Positions 42,634-52,400 of a stretch of DNA of 53,320 nt are shown here, piece after piece. The notes below the pieces were generated by a model, which was given only the letters and a program-made list of their open reading frames with translations, had not been told where the DNA came from and did no database searches. Position 1 is the first letter of the stretch, and every line of letters begins with the position of its first letter. The translations under genes and the position numbers were made by a program. Source of the stretch: an uncultured Verrucomicrobia subdivision 3 bacterium (GTDB lineage: Bacteria; Verrucomicrobiota; Verrucomicrobiia; Limisphaerales; UBA11358); the NCBI GenBank assembly GCA_903827955.1, contig CAIKKJ010000171.1:1-53320 (forward strand). Reading direction: 5' to 3'.

Positions 42634-43254
42634 GGGCACCTGCCGATTGGTTTTGCTGCTGCGATTCGCTGCGCCCGACGCTGGCGACTAGATTTTTTCC
42701 GCATCCCAAACCCTTTTTGACGCTTCGGAAATTCCGTCCGTTGTCTCCGTCGGGGTTTTCGAGGCGTCGAACCGTTCAGCCGACGTGTCAAAAACTTTTT
42801 CCGAGGTTTCGGACATTCCGTTTGACGTCTCGAACGTTTCGTCCGCTGTCTCGGACTTGCGTTTCGACGCCTCAAACCTTCCGTCCGAGGCGTCAAAAAC
42901 TCCGTTCGACCTCTCCCAAACCCATTTCGACGCGTCGAAAACCCTTTTTTACGTCTCGAAAAGCCCGTTCGACGCCTCAAACCCCGTCGCAACCGTCTGG
43001 CCAATGGTGGTTTACGCTTAAAAGCGGCCAAAACCGATGTCTTGGCCCGCAAACCACCCATCTAAACGTGAATGTCCGCCGCCGGTGGAAACCGAACAGA
43101 CTTTTTGAAAATATTTTTAGCCACGGATTTTCACGGATGAAACACGGATCGCCCCTTCTCCCCCATTGGGGGAGAAGGCCGGGATGAGGGGGACGCCGCG
43201 CCAGACGCAAACCACCGGAACGGAGACTGGAAAATTTATCAGCCACCGCCGGAA
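42634..43254. other. 621-bp gene-free region with a 21-bp minisatellite and a long palindrome
   Basis: No convincing gene. The span 42712-42984 is a degenerate 21-bp tandem repeat (separate entry). After it, GCCACGGATTTTCACGGATG is a phrase I associate with intergenic repeats of related genomes, and a perfect 12-bp inverted repeat, CCTTCTCCCCCA/TGGGGGAGAAGG (43154-43178), lies near the 3' end of the sigma factor gene. ORFs on both strands here have abnormal composition and are probably not expressed as proteins. Confidence 0.6.
42712..42984. repeat. Degenerate 21-bp minisatellite encoding FDxS-type heptads
   Basis: About 13 imperfect 21-bp units recur without break. In the plus-strand frame (open 42692-43021) they read as heptads such as PFDVSNV, RFDASNL, PFDLSQT and HFDASKT. 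That frame has no ATG, only a GTG at 42785. Reading periodicity is kept across all units, which suggests either a decayed gene or repeat expansion in steps of 21. Confidence 0.8.
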
Positions 43255-44970
43255 TCATTGCGCGGGCGCGCTGTTCGTTTGCGGCACGAACATGCTGAAC
43301 GCGCTTTTCATCATGTCGATGCGTTGCTGCTCGCTCTCCTGATACTGCTGGAGCTGCGTCGGTGTGAGCACGGACTGGAACAGGTTCAGGCTGTTCGTCA
43401 ATTGTTGTTGCTGCTGTTGCACGGCGAGATTCATCATGGCGGGGTAATCACCGGCGTTGCGGGCGGCGGCCTTGGCGTCGGAGAGTGAGGCGATGCTCGC
43501 CTTGGATTTGTTCAAATTATCCTGAATTATCAGGTCGTGCATTTGCTGCTGTTGGTCAGCCGTCAGGGAAAGTTCTTGGGCGAGTTTTTCCGCTTCGTAT
43601 TTCGCCAAGATTTCCTCGTTCGCCACTTTTTCCGCCTGATTGAACGCATTGTATTCCGCGAGCTGATCCGGCGTGAGCTGCGCCTTGATCTCGTTTTCCT
43701 CCGTGTCCACATTCACGCCGCTGCCGGTCGCCTCCAGACTGACATTTTTGCCGGAAATGTCTGGTTTGAAACCGCCCGTGCTCATCGCCTGCATCATCAG
43801 CTCACTCTGCTGGTCCAGATGTTTGAAGGTAATGTCCTTGATTGCCTGCACCTGGTCGTCGGTGAGATGTAACGTCTCCTTCATGCGCGCAATTTTGCCG
43901 GCGGCGGATTTTTTCTGGAAGCCCAGCGACGTTTTCAAGCCCATCGCCATCGCGTTGGTGAGAAAACCGGACAAAACAGGCTTCTGATTTTTCAACGCCG
44001 CCTGCGCCTTCGCGAGTTCCTGCACGGCGGTCTGCGCCTGCCCGGTCTGCCCGCGCAGTTTCATCAGCTCATTGAACTGCGCCTGCGTGAGTTTCTTCTG
44101 GTTGTTCGCCTCGGCGACAGCTTGGGAAAGTTTTTCATTTTCCGCGCGCAACGTCGCGAGGTTATTCGTCAACGGCGACTGTTCCGCCTGAAGCTGGGAA
44201 ATTGTATCCCGCGCGTCGCTGGCTTGTTTGGCTTCGTAGATTCCCGCGCCGATGGTCACGGTCAGCGCGGCGGTCACGGCAATTTTTTGCAAGGTAGTCA
44301 TGGCAATGGTGGCAAGGGTTAAACTGGTTCCGGTTAAAGCGGCGGCAGTGATGGTGGTGGCGAGGGCAACGGGCGCGGCTTGGATGGCATTGGCCGTCAC
44401 CGCGCCGGCGATGGCCGTCACGCCGAGCGTGACGCCGGATTTAGTTAGGGTGGCGCGCAATTTCTCCAAGGCGCGGTTCACGCGCACGCGGGCGGCGTCT
44501 TCGCTCACGCCCAGCGCCGCGCCCACCTCGGCGAGCGGCTTGTTCTCAAAGTAACGGAGCAGCACGGCGTTGCGGTCGCGCTCGTTCAAGGTGTCCATCG
44601 CGCCGTCCAAGACGGGGGAGATTTGTTTCCACGCGTCGTCGGTCTCGTTCGGGGTGAGGGTGGCTTCCATGTAGGCTTGGTGTTCGCGTTGCAGGCGGCG
44701 GCGTTGCTGTTTCAAAGCGTCGGCAACGGCGTAGTGGGTGGTGCGGTAAAGCCAGCCGGTGAGCAGGGTCTGCGCGCCCATCGTCCCGGCTTTGCGCGCG
44801 AGGATGATGAAGACGGCTTGCGTGATTTCCTCGGCAAGATGGTCGTCGCCCGTGCGCCGGCGCGCGGCCGAATAGACAAGGTTGACATGGCGCTGCACGA
44901 GTTGCGCAAAGGCGGTCTCGGACTGGGTGGCGGCAAATTCGCGGAGCAGCGTGATGTCGTCAGTCGGCAT
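43255..44970 (-). CDS. ECF sigma-70 factor fused to membrane segments, coiled coil and LTxxQ-like domain
   Basis: Residues 1-175 are an extracytoplasmic-function sigma factor: region 2 ([35 protein letters not shown]) and a region 4 helix-turn-helix ([26 protein letters not shown]). An Ala/Thr-rich hydrophobic stretch follows (about 180-240, with [18 protein letters not shown]), probably one or two membrane helices. Then come a coiled coil (about 245-315) and a long helical region with [27 protein letters not shown] and LTPTQLQQY, resembling the LTxxQ stress sensors of the CpxP/Spy type. At 571 residues it is about three times a normal ECF factor. A fused membrane sensor in place of a separate anti-sigma factor is inferred; no anti-sigma gene is adjacent. 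Confidence 0.85.
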   Translation of the reverse strand: MPTDDITLLREFAATQSETAFAQLVQRHVNLVYSAARRRTGDDHLAEEITQAVFIILARKAGTMGAQTLLTGWLYRTTHYAVADALKQQRRRLQREHQAYMEATLTPNETDDAWKQISPVLDGAMDTLNERDRNAVLLRYFENKPLAEVGAALGVSEDAARVRVNRALEKLRATLTKSGVTLGVTAIAGAVTANAIQAAPVALATTITAAALTGTSLTLATIAMTTLQKIAVTAALTVTIGAGIYEAKQASDARDTISQLQAEQSPLTNNLATLRAENEKLSQAVAEANNQKKLTQAQFNELMKLRGQTGQAQTAVQELAKAQAALKNQKPVLSGFLTNAMAMGLKTSLGFQKKSAAGKIARMKETLHLTDDQVQAIKDITFKHLDQQSELMMQAMSTGGFKPDISGKNVSLEATGSGVNVDTEENEIKAQLTPDQLAEYNAFNQAEKVANEEILAKYEAEKLAQELSLTADQQQQMHDLIIQDNLNKSKASIASLSDAKAAARNAGDYPAMMNLAVQQQQQQLTNSLNLFQSVLTPTQLQQYQESEQQRIDMMKSAFSMFVPQTNSAPAQ

Positions 44971-45115
44971 TCACCTAATACATGGCCACTGAACGGGAAA
45001 GCGAACAAGATTTTTCTGAACGGCGTCGGGGGCGTGAACTGCGGGCAGGGGAGACATCATTTTAATTGCCGGGCGCGTAATGGTCTGGCAAAGGTGGTGA
45101 CACCGCACAATCCAA

Positions 45116-45907
45116 ATGAATGCCCCAATGAAAACCGTTTTCTCCCGATCAGCATACTTGGCGCTTGGCCTTTTTTGCATGCCGTTGCGGGGGCAGGACG
45201 TGCCGGAGGTGTTGCGCACAAATCGAGTTGTGCCGGGCGGTGCGCCGCAAGCAGTCGCGCCGATGCCGCCGCTGCGCCGGTTGCCGCCGACGACGGACGG
45301 CATGACGACGAACCAGCCTGGGGTGCCGCAGGGGATTCCGCCGGCGGTGCGCGTGGGGGCATTGCCGCCGCCGACAGAGGCGTTGCCGATGACGACAATT
45401 CAGGCGCGACTGCTTTACAATGTTAATTTTTGCACGAATGAGATGGCGCTGACAAACGGCTGTCTGGCGATGACGAGTGCGGTGGCGGTGGGCCGATTGC
45501 AGGGGTTGTTCACGCAGGAATTTACACACGGGAAACGGCGCGGCGATCTGAAGATAACTTTCCTCCCGAGCCTTGAAGTGCAACGCCAGTCGGCTTTGCT
45601 GTTGGAGGTGGAAACGAATGTCATCAAGAACGTCGGGGAATTCATGGTGACGCAGACCAAAGCTATTAGCCCGGCGCCCGGTGATCCTGCCGGGGCGCAA
45701 AAGCAGAAGTTTGTGGAGGACGTGAACCGCGCAATCGAGGTCTGGAATAAAAAAGCATTGGCCGCGGCGGCCAGCGGATCGAACTGGGCGCACGACTGGC
45801 CGAATGGCGTGCATACTTATCTGTTCCAGGGCGCGACGGATGCGGAGTTGAAAGCAATCGGCACGGCTGTGGGGATAGTCAGTCAGCGGATGGGCGGCTT
45901 ACGGTAA
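45116..45907 (+). CDS. Secreted hypothetical protein with proline-rich N-terminus
   Basis: The 263-residue product has a signal peptide whether it starts at ATG 45116 or 45128 (MKTVFSRSAYLALGLFCMPLRGQ). A Pro-rich stretch follows (GGAPQAVAPMPPLRRLPP, then PTEALPMTT). The folded part (about 95-263) has EVETNVIKNVGEFMVTQTKA and YLFQGATDAELKAIGTAVGI, with a single Cys pair FCTNEMALTNGC that may form a disulfide. I do not recognise the family. It is divergent from the ECF sigma gene (145 bases apart) and has its own terminator, so it might be a target of that sigma factor, but nothing in the sequence shows this. Confidence 0.65.
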   Translation: MNAPMKTVFSRSAYLALGLFCMPLRGQDVPEVLRTNRVVPGGAPQAVAPMPPLRRLPPTTDGMTTNQPGVPQGIPPAVRVGALPPPTEALPMTTIQARLLYNVNFCTNEMALTNGCLAMTSAVAVGRLQGLFTQEFTHGKRRGDLKITFLPSLEVQRQSALLLEVETNVIKNVGEFMVTQTKAISPAPGDPAGAQKQKFVEDVNRAIEVWNKKALAAAASGSNWAHDWPNGVHTYLFQGATDAELKAIGTAVGIVSQRMGGLR

Positions 45908-45916
45908 AAAGAAAAA

Positions 45917-45943
45917 AGCCCGGACACTACTCCGGGCTCTTTC
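45917..45943 (+). terminator. Rho-independent terminator after the secreted hypothetical gene
   Basis: AGCCCGGA (45917-45924) pairs with TCCGGGCT (45931-45938) around a 6-base loop and is followed by CTTTC. It lies 10 bases after the stop codon. Confidence 0.75.
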
Positions 45944-46117
45944 AACAACACTTAAATTTTCTAGGCGTAGGTCACTACTCTCCGCCTGCCAACGAAGACA
46001 GATTACCACAGCCCGTTTTTTCTGCATGTCACCAGTGCTGGGGACAACGGCAAAATGTCGTTGCCAGCCTGCGTAGTTTTGGCAGGCTTTGCGGGTTCCC
46101 GAACTAAAACAACTAAT

Positions 46118-46432
46118 ATGAAAAAATCTGCCATCCTCCTCGCGTGTGTTCTCGGCCTGGCTGTCACCAGCCTGCGTGCCGCCGATGCCAAAACCTATCA
46201 AGTCACCGGCCCCGTGCTGGAAGTCACGCCCACCTACATCGTCATCCAGAAGGGCGACGAAAAATGGCAGGTCGCCTGCGACGCCGCCACGCTCGGCGGT
46301 GCGAAAGTTGGCGACAAGGTGACAATTCAATACATGGTCGTCGCGAAAAAAGTCGAAGCCAAATCTGACAAAGGCGAAAAGAAGGTTGAGAAGCTGGAAA
46401 AGAAAGCCGAGAAAAAGGCCGACAAGAAATAA
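46118..46432 (+). CDS. Small exported protein with lysine-rich tail
   Basis: From ATG 46118 the protein is 104 residues with a signal peptide (MKKSAILLACVLGLAVTSLRAAD); the ORF-track start at 46055 adds a less plausible N-terminus. The middle (TYQVTGPVLEVTPTYIVIQKGDEKWQVAC) resembles a small beta-barrel of the OB/SH3-like type found in periplasmic 'tRNA anti-like' proteins. The C-terminal ~30 residues are almost all Lys, Glu and Ala (KKVEKLEKKAEKKADKK), so they may bind nucleic acid, phosphate or acidic polymer. No family is confidently recognised. A strong terminator follows. Upstream, AGCCTGC/GCAGGCT (46066-46072 with 46082-46088) could form a hairpin in its leader. Confidence 0.65.
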   Translation: MKKSAILLACVLGLAVTSLRAADAKTYQVTGPVLEVTPTYIVIQKGDEKWQVACDAATLGGAKVGDKVTIQYMVVAKKVEAKSDKGEKKVEKLEKKAEKKADKK

Positions 46433-46452
46433 CCGCTGCCAATCATCAAATC

Positions 46453-46490
46453 AAAAGCCGCCCGGAAATGTTTCGGGCGGCTTTTTGTTT
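46453..46490. terminator. Bidirectional terminator between the exported protein and radical SAM genes
   Basis: AAAAGCCGCCCG (46453-46464) pairs with CGGGCGGCTTTT (46474-46485), a perfect 12-bp stem around 9 bases, with a T-run after it on the plus strand and A-rich sequence before it that gives a U-run on the minus strand. It can serve both convergent genes. Confidence 0.85.
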
Positions 46491-46500
46491 TCTGAAAAAT

Positions 46501-47514
46501 TCAATCCAGATTCGTTTGGTTCACGGCGTCCGGCTTTTTCAATTTGTTCTGGACGACGTTGGCGAAATGTTTGGCCGAGGCGAGCCACGGATAATTTTTC
46601 TCCTCGGCAAAGACGCGCAGCCGGTTCATCGGCGTGCGATGGCGGTAATTTTTCCCCTGCCAAATCGGTTCGCCGGAAACGGGGTTGCGCGCGCGTGTCC
46701 ACGACGCGGCGGAGATGTGGCGGTTGCCGTAATTCTGGATTTTAATCTCGCGCGGAATGGCCACAAACTTTTGGTCGCAGATGTTGCCGTAGGCCACGGA
46801 GGTTTCCGAGTAGGTGTCCGTGGTGCAATACACGATGTCGCCGTTCGGTTTCACCGGCTGCACGCAACTGGAATACAAAACTTCCTTGGTCTCCTTGATG
46901 CCGCCGTAGCCGTCGAGCGGCGCGTAGGAAAATTTTCCCTTGTAGTAACCCTCGAAGCGGTAGAGCGAGGCTTCGTAACCGCGCGCCTTGAATTTGTTCC
47001 GGAAATTTTCACCCTCCTCGCGGTCAGGTAAATTCACGATGGACACGGGAATGAAATTGCTCAAAAAACTGGCGGAGCGGAGTAGGTCCATCTTGCCGCA
47101 GAATTCCTCGAACTCAGCGAACTCAAAATGGAAGGACGGCTGCACGATGACGCGGGTCTTTTCCTGGTGGCAACCGGCGATGAGCTTGGCCACGTCGAAG
47201 CTCAAGTTGGTGACGATGACTTTCATGCGCCAGCCTTTGACCCGCGTGACGATGTCCACGAACTCGCCGTGCAAACTCGGCTCGCCACCGGAAAAGAGGA
47301 GCTTGTCGTAGTCGTCCTTGTAAGGAAACGCGTTCAACCCCGCGATCCATTCCGCGCCGGTGCGGCGTTTGTTGGAGACCATCTTGCGCTTGGACTCGCT
47401 CATGTCGAACATCGGCTTGTCGAGTTCCTGGCGCTGGTTGCAATACGAGCAATCATAGTTGCACGAACGCGTCAGCGACACGTCCATGATTTTGGAAAGC
47501 GGGGCGTCAGGCAT
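46501..47514 (-). CDS. Radical SAM protein
   Basis: The ATG at 47514 gives MPDAPLSKIMDVSLTRSCNYDCSYC and about 337 residues; the track start at 47535 is seven codons upstream. The CxxxCxxC cluster motif is C18, C22 and C25. KLLFSGGEPSLHGEF is the GGE SAM-binding block and SFLSNFIPVSIVN a late strand. The C-terminal SSCVQPVKPNGDIVYCTTDTY has Cys residues that could bind an auxiliary cluster, as in SPASM-like proteins, but no full SPASM motif is clear. It overlaps the Gfo/Idh/MocA gene by 8 bases, so they are cotranscribed. The substrate is unknown; a sugar- or peptide-modification role is possible. Confidence 0.88.
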   Translation of the reverse strand: MPDAPLSKIMDVSLTRSCNYDCSYCNQRQELDKPMFDMSESKRKMVSNKRRTGAEWIAGLNAFPYKDDYDKLLFSGGEPSLHGEFVDIVTRVKGWRMKVIVTNLSFDVAKLIAGCHQEKTRVIVQPSFHFEFAEFEEFCGKMDLLRSASFLSNFIPVSIVNLPDREEGENFRNKFKARGYEASLYRFEGYYKGKFSYAPLDGYGGIKETKEVLYSSCVQPVKPNGDIVYCTTDTYSETSVAYGNICDQKFVAIPREIKIQNYGNRHISAASWTRARNPVSGEPIWQGKNYRHRTPMNRLRVFAEEKNYPWLASAKHFANVVQNKLKKPDAVNQTNLD

Positions 47515-48670
47515 ATTTGATTTCGATCTCGGCAAGCGACACGTCCTGGCCGCGTTGGGCGGAGAGTGTGAGGGCTTCGATGACTTTCATGGTTCGGATA
47601 AAATCTTCCACCTCGGTCTCCGGGCGCGAATTGTTTTTCACACAACCGGCGAAATGGTTCAACGCATTGAAAACCGAGTCGCTGATTATCTCTGGTCGGC
47701 AGGGAATTTTCAACTGCCGCTTTCCGGTCGGCTTCAGAACAATATCACACTTCTTCAGGTCGCTGCGGATTTCGCCGCCATCCCCGATGAACTGGATGCG
47801 TTCGTAAGTAGTGTCCACGGCATTGGCGAGTGAGGCGTCGAGCGTGGCGTGGACGCCGTTGCGGAACCAGAACTCACAATGCGCCGTGTCCTCGCCGCAC
47901 GTTGTTGGCAATGCGCGATTGGCAAACACGGCGCGGACGCGTTCCACCTCGCCAAACCAGTGCAGGAATAAATTTATGAAGTGAATACCCGCGTTGTGAA
48001 CCACGCCGCCGCCAGTCAGATCGCGGTGCAGCGGCGCGAACGATTTCAGCCCGCGCAGATCCTGGTTATGAAACGCGTGGACGGCAGCAACCTTGCCGAT
48101 GCGGTTTTCATCAAGAACATTTTTCAGGACACGATTGCGGTCAAGGTAGCGCTGGTTGAAATCCGCCATCAGCACGCGCCCGGATTTCTGCGCGATGATT
48201 TTCAACGCGAGGGCATCGGTGACGTTGCCTGTGAGTGGCTTCTCGGAGAAAACGTGTAAGCCGCATTCCAGCGCCGACTTCGTCGTTTCAAAGTGCAGAT
48301 GGTTCGGCAGCAAAATGAGCGCAGCCTCAATGTCTGAAGCGAGCAGGGAATCGGTGTCGGAAAAATGTTTGGCGGCATAACGCAAACCGCGCTGGGCCAT
48401 TGAAAATTTTTCCTCATTCCGGGCTAAAATACCGGTCACCGCGAGCGGGGAATGTTTTTGATTCAACGCCGGGACGTAGGCGTAGCTGAAAAATTGTCCC
48501 GCGCCGAGCAAGCCGCATTTCAACCGTCCGCCGGGTGCCGCCGACTTGGGCGCCAGCCGGTGGCGGTGCGATTCCAATCTGGAAACCGCCGCGCGGAACG
48601 CCGTTGGGAGCGAATGTTTGATGCGTGTCAGGTTCGGGGAAATCAAACCGCGCCGCAAGTCTGCGCTCAA
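47507..48670 (-). CDS. Gfo/Idh/MocA-family NAD(P)-dependent oxidoreductase
   Basis: The family oxidises or reduces sugars and inositols with a bound nicotinamide cofactor. Rossmann motif GLLGAGQFFSYAYVPAL appears at about residue 53, HVFSEKPLTG carries the conserved EKP, and DLTGGGVVHNAGIHFINLFLHW supplies the catalytic His region. The 387-residue length includes ~50 N-terminal residues before the Rossmann fold. The TTG start at 48670 is uncertain, and a TTG at 48523 would begin right at the fold. The partner radical SAM gene overlaps its stop. The pair is divergent from the alternative complex III operon. Confidence 0.85.
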   Translation of the reverse strand: MSADLRRGLISPNLTRIKHSLPTAFRAAVSRLESHRHRLAPKSAAPGGRLKCGLLGAGQFFSYAYVPALNQKHSPLAVTGILARNEEKFSMAQRGLRYAAKHFSDTDSLLASDIEAALILLPNHLHFETTKSALECGLHVFSEKPLTGNVTDALALKIIAQKSGRVLMADFNQRYLDRNRVLKNVLDENRIGKVAAVHAFHNQDLRGLKSFAPLHRDLTGGGVVHNAGIHFINLFLHWFGEVERVRAVFANRALPTTCGEDTAHCEFWFRNGVHATLDASLANAVDTTYERIQFIGDGGEIRSDLKKCDIVLKPTGKRQLKIPCRPEIISDSVFNALNHFAGCVKNNSRPETEVEDFIRTMKVIEALTLSAQRGQDVSLAEIEIKYA

Positions 48671-48831
48671 CTGGATTAGTTATTGACCGACAAACAATGA
48701 TGGTTCAGAACAACGTGAAATTTTTCACAAACATTTCTTGCGAAGCGCAGACACAATTGTTAAACCATGCGCTCAACTTTGCGGTTGAGATGAAGTTTTT
48801 AGGTTCGACGGATTTTTAATCTTTTTTAGCA
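48671..48831. promoter_or_regulatory. Divergent promoter region upstream of act operon and Gfo/Idh/MocA gene
   Basis: GTGAAATTTTTCAC (48715-48728) is a short palindrome and CTCAAC/GTTGAG (48772-48777 with 48784-48789) forms a hairpin in the likely act leader. TTGCGA (48738) may be a -35 box for actA with a poor -10 at the right distance. No assignment is firm. Confidence 0.35.
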
Positions 48832-49494
48832 GTGATTTTTCCGAAATGGACAAACAGTTTGCCGCTGGTGCTTGGCTTGGTCGCCGCACTGGCTGGTGCT
48901 GCCGTGGTGCCGGCGGTGGCGGTTTATCTCACGCCTAAATATACCCGCGCGGGTTATCAGCCCGTGCAGCCGGTGCCGTTTTCGCACAAGATTCACGCGT
49001 GGCAGCTCAATGTGGATTGCCGCTTCTGTCACAACGGCGTGGAAAAATCCTGGTTCGCTAATCTGCCCGGCGCTTCGACGTGCATGAATTGCCACAGTCA
49101 AGTGTTGAAAGACGACCCGCGCCTGCAAATCGTCCGCGACAGCGCGGCGAACAACACGCCGATTCCGTGGGTGCAGATCCACAAGACGCCGGACTACGTT
49201 TATTTCAACCACTCGGTCCACGTCACGCGCGGTATCAGTTGCGTGGAATGTCACGGACGCATTGACCAGATGGACGAGGTCAAGCATGACAAATCGTTGA
49301 GCATGAGTTTCTGCTTGAGTTGCCATCGCGATCCTGCGTCGCGCATCCGTCCGACGGACAAGGTCACGAAGCTTGACTGGGCGTGGAGCACCAATTCGGT
49401 TGAAGCCGACATGTTGCAGGAATCTGAAGGCAAAAAAATGGTTGCCCACATGAAAGTGGAATCGCTCACGAGCTGCTCGGCCTGTCACCGCTAA
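48832..49494 (+). CDS. actA: Alternative complex III pentahaem cytochrome c subunit ActA
   Basis: ActA is a membrane-anchored c-type cytochrome that passes electrons from the quinol:acceptor oxidoreductase core of alternative complex III. The GTG at 48832 begins a 220-residue protein with an N-terminal membrane helix (LPLVLGLVAALAGAAVVPAVAVYL). Five CxxCH haem sites are at about 63 (CRFCH), 84 (CMNCH), 137 (CVECH), 161 (CLSCH) and 215 (CSACH), the usual five. It ends directly before actB with no gap. It is divergent from the Gfo/Idh/MocA gene. Confidence 0.95.
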   Translation: MIFPKWTNSLPLVLGLVAALAGAAVVPAVAVYLTPKYTRAGYQPVQPVPFSHKIHAWQLNVDCRFCHNGVEKSWFANLPGASTCMNCHSQVLKDDPRLQIVRDSAANNTPIPWVQIHKTPDYVYFNHSVHVTRGISCVECHGRIDQMDEVKHDKSLSMSFCLSCHRDPASRIRPTDKVTKLDWAWSTNSVEADMLQESEGKKMVAHMKVESLTSCSACHR

Positions 49495-52400
49495 ATGAAT
49501 TCAAACCCGACCAATTCAACGCCCGCGAATGGCCGCCGTTACTGGCGCAGCATGGACGAACTGGCCGACACGCCGGAGTTCAAGGACTGGCTGCATCGTG
49601 AATTTCCGTCGAACGCGAGTGAATTGGAAGACGGTCAGAGCCGCCGCCAATTCATCAAGCTGATGTCGGCGTCGTTCGCGCTCGCGGGTGTCGCGACGCT
49701 CGGCGCAGGTTGCCGTCGTCCGGAAGAAACGCTGCAACCGTTCGGTCAGCAGCAGGAAAATTATACTTTCGGCGAGGCGCAGTATTTTGCGACCGCCATG
49801 CCCACGCGGGTCGGTGCGATTCCGCTCGTCGTCAAATCTTACGAAGGTCGTCCGGTAAAAATCGAAGGCAATTCACTTTTCCCCGGCAGCAACGGCGGCA
49901 CGGATCGCTACGCGCAGGCGGCGATTCTCGACCTCTACGACATTGACCGCGCCAAGAAATTCAAGCGCGACGGCAAGGAGGTTTCCCGCGGCGAAGCGCT
50001 GGAATTTCTCGTCGGCCTCTCGCAGAAGTTTTCCGCGAATGGCGGAGAAGGCATAGCGTTCCTCGTTGAGAGCAGCACGTCGCCGTCCCGCGCGCGTCTG
50101 CAAAAAATCATCGCACTGAAATTTCCCAAGGCGCAGTGGATCACGGCGGATGCGATTGATTCCGGCATCCATCAGCGCGCGGCGACGCAGGCGTTCGGTC
50201 AATCGGTGCGCCCGGTTTTCAATTTCGACAAGGCCAAGGTCATCCTCTCGCTCGACTGTGATTTTCTCGGCGGCGAAGACGATTCGCATAATCACATCCG
50301 TAAATTCACCGCTGGTCGCAAGTCGGTTGCAGGCATGAACCGCCTTTACGCGGTGGAATCGCTGTTCACGCTGACCGGCGGAAGCGCGGATCACCGGCTC
50401 CGCTTGCCTGCGTCGCAAGTTATCAAGGTCGCCAGCGCGATTCTCGCCAGTGTCATGGGCGGGGCGACGCCGATGGCGGCCTGGGTTGCTGAGTGCGCCA
50501 AAGATTTGGTGGCGAACCGGGGCAATGTTCTCGTTGTCGCTGGTCAACGTCAGCCGATGGAAGTTCACTTGCTCGCGCACGCCATCAACACCGCGCTCGA
50601 CAGCATTGGCAATACGGTCACGCTGATTCCGACGGCTGAAGCTCCGGCAAGTGGCCTGAAAGATTTGGAAGCCAGCACGGCGGACACGCTCGTGATTCTC
50701 GGTGGCAATCCGGTTTATCAATTCAACTGGACGTCGAAAGCCAAGACGGTTGTTCGCCTCGGCTATTACGAGGACGAAACTTTCGCGAAAGCGAATTGGA
50801 ATTTCCCGGCGACGCATTTTCTCGAATCGTGGGGCGATGCGGTCGCGACGGATGGTTCCGTTGTGCCGGTGCAGCCGCTCACGCAACCGTTGTTTGGCGG
50901 TCTGACGGATTTGGAATTTCTCGCACTGATCGCTGGTGAATCCAAGACCAGCGCCCATGAAATCGTTCGTGCCACGCATGAGCTGTTCTATCAGCTTGAA
51001 GACAGGGCAAGTTATCCGGAAGCGAACTGGAAGAAATTTTTGTTCAACGGCTTTGCCTCAGGTCAGGTTAAGCCTGTAAATGGTGTTCGGATTGATCAAA
51101 AAATCCTTGGCGAACTGTCAGTGCCGCAAAGCATGTCGCCGGCAACTTTAAGCAAAGACAATCTGGAAGTTGTTTTCTTCCGCGACGCAAAGACCGACGA
51201 TGGCCGCTACGCCAACAACGGCTGGATGCAAGAATTGCCCGAACCCATCACCAAGATGACGTGGGACAACGCCGTGCTCGTGAGCCGCGCGACCGCCAAA
51301 GCGCTTGAGCTGGCAAACGGCGACGTGGTGGAGATTTCGCTCGGCGGCAAAAAAGTTTCCGGCCCGATCTGGGTGCAGCCAGGCATGGCGGATTATTCGC
51401 TCGGCCTCGCGCTCGGTTACGGACGCGAGCGGGCAGGGCGCGTCGGCAACGGCGTCGGTTTCAACGCCTACAAAATTTTCTCCGGAAAATATATTGAGAC
51501 GGGCGCGAAGATTTCCAAGACGGGGGAGACGCACGTTCTCGCCTGCACGCAGCATCATTGGAGCATGGAAGGCCGTCCGGCGGTGCGCGAATTCAATCGC
51601 ACGGAAGCCGTCGAGGCCGAAGAGAAACATGAGAACATCGCGGAAGAAAAATTTCATGGCGTCGAGCCGCCGATTGTTGCGTCTCTGTATCCGAACCCGC
51701 TTGATGAAGCCAAGAAGACCGCACTGCATCAGTGGGGCATGGCGATTGATTTAAGCGCGTGTGTCGGCTGTGGCACTTGTGCGGTTGCCTGCCAGAGCGA
51801 AAACAACATTCCGATTGTCGGCAAAGATCAAGTTGCCCGTGGACGCGAAATGTCCTGGTTGCGCATTGACCGTTATTTCACGACCGATCCGAAACGGAAA
51901 AATAATCCGAGCCGGTTCAATCCGAACTCGGACATGAACCAGACGGACGAGCAGCAGCAATCTCAATCGTGGATTGACGACGTCCAGGTGGTGAACCAGC
52001 CGATGATGTGCTCGCATTGCGAGACCGCGCCGTGCGAAAACGTCTGTCCCGTGGCCGCGACCGTTCACGACCAGGAAGGTTTGAACACAATGGCGTATAA
52101 CCGTTGCATCGGCACGCGCTATTGCTCGAACAACTGTCCGTATAAAGTTCGTCGTTTTAATTTCCTCGATTTCAACAAGCGTCCGCTGACCGAACTGAAG
52201 GGCACGCTTTACAACAACGCGCTCACGCATTCGACCGGCGAAGGCGACAAGAAAGAATGGGATTTGCTGCGTTGGTGGAAAGATCCGAACAGCGGCATGC
52301 GCACGGAAGACGAATGGGACTTGATCAAGTTGAGCAAGAATCCGGACGTGACCGTTCGCATGCGCGGTGTGATGGAAAAATGCACCTATTGCACGCAGCG

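Noticed and set aside
42558-43187. 209-aa plus-strand and 143-aa minus-strand ORFs over the minisatellite
   Set aside because: Both are Arg/Pro/Thr-rich translations of the 21-bp repeat in the wrong frames, with no plausible start signals.
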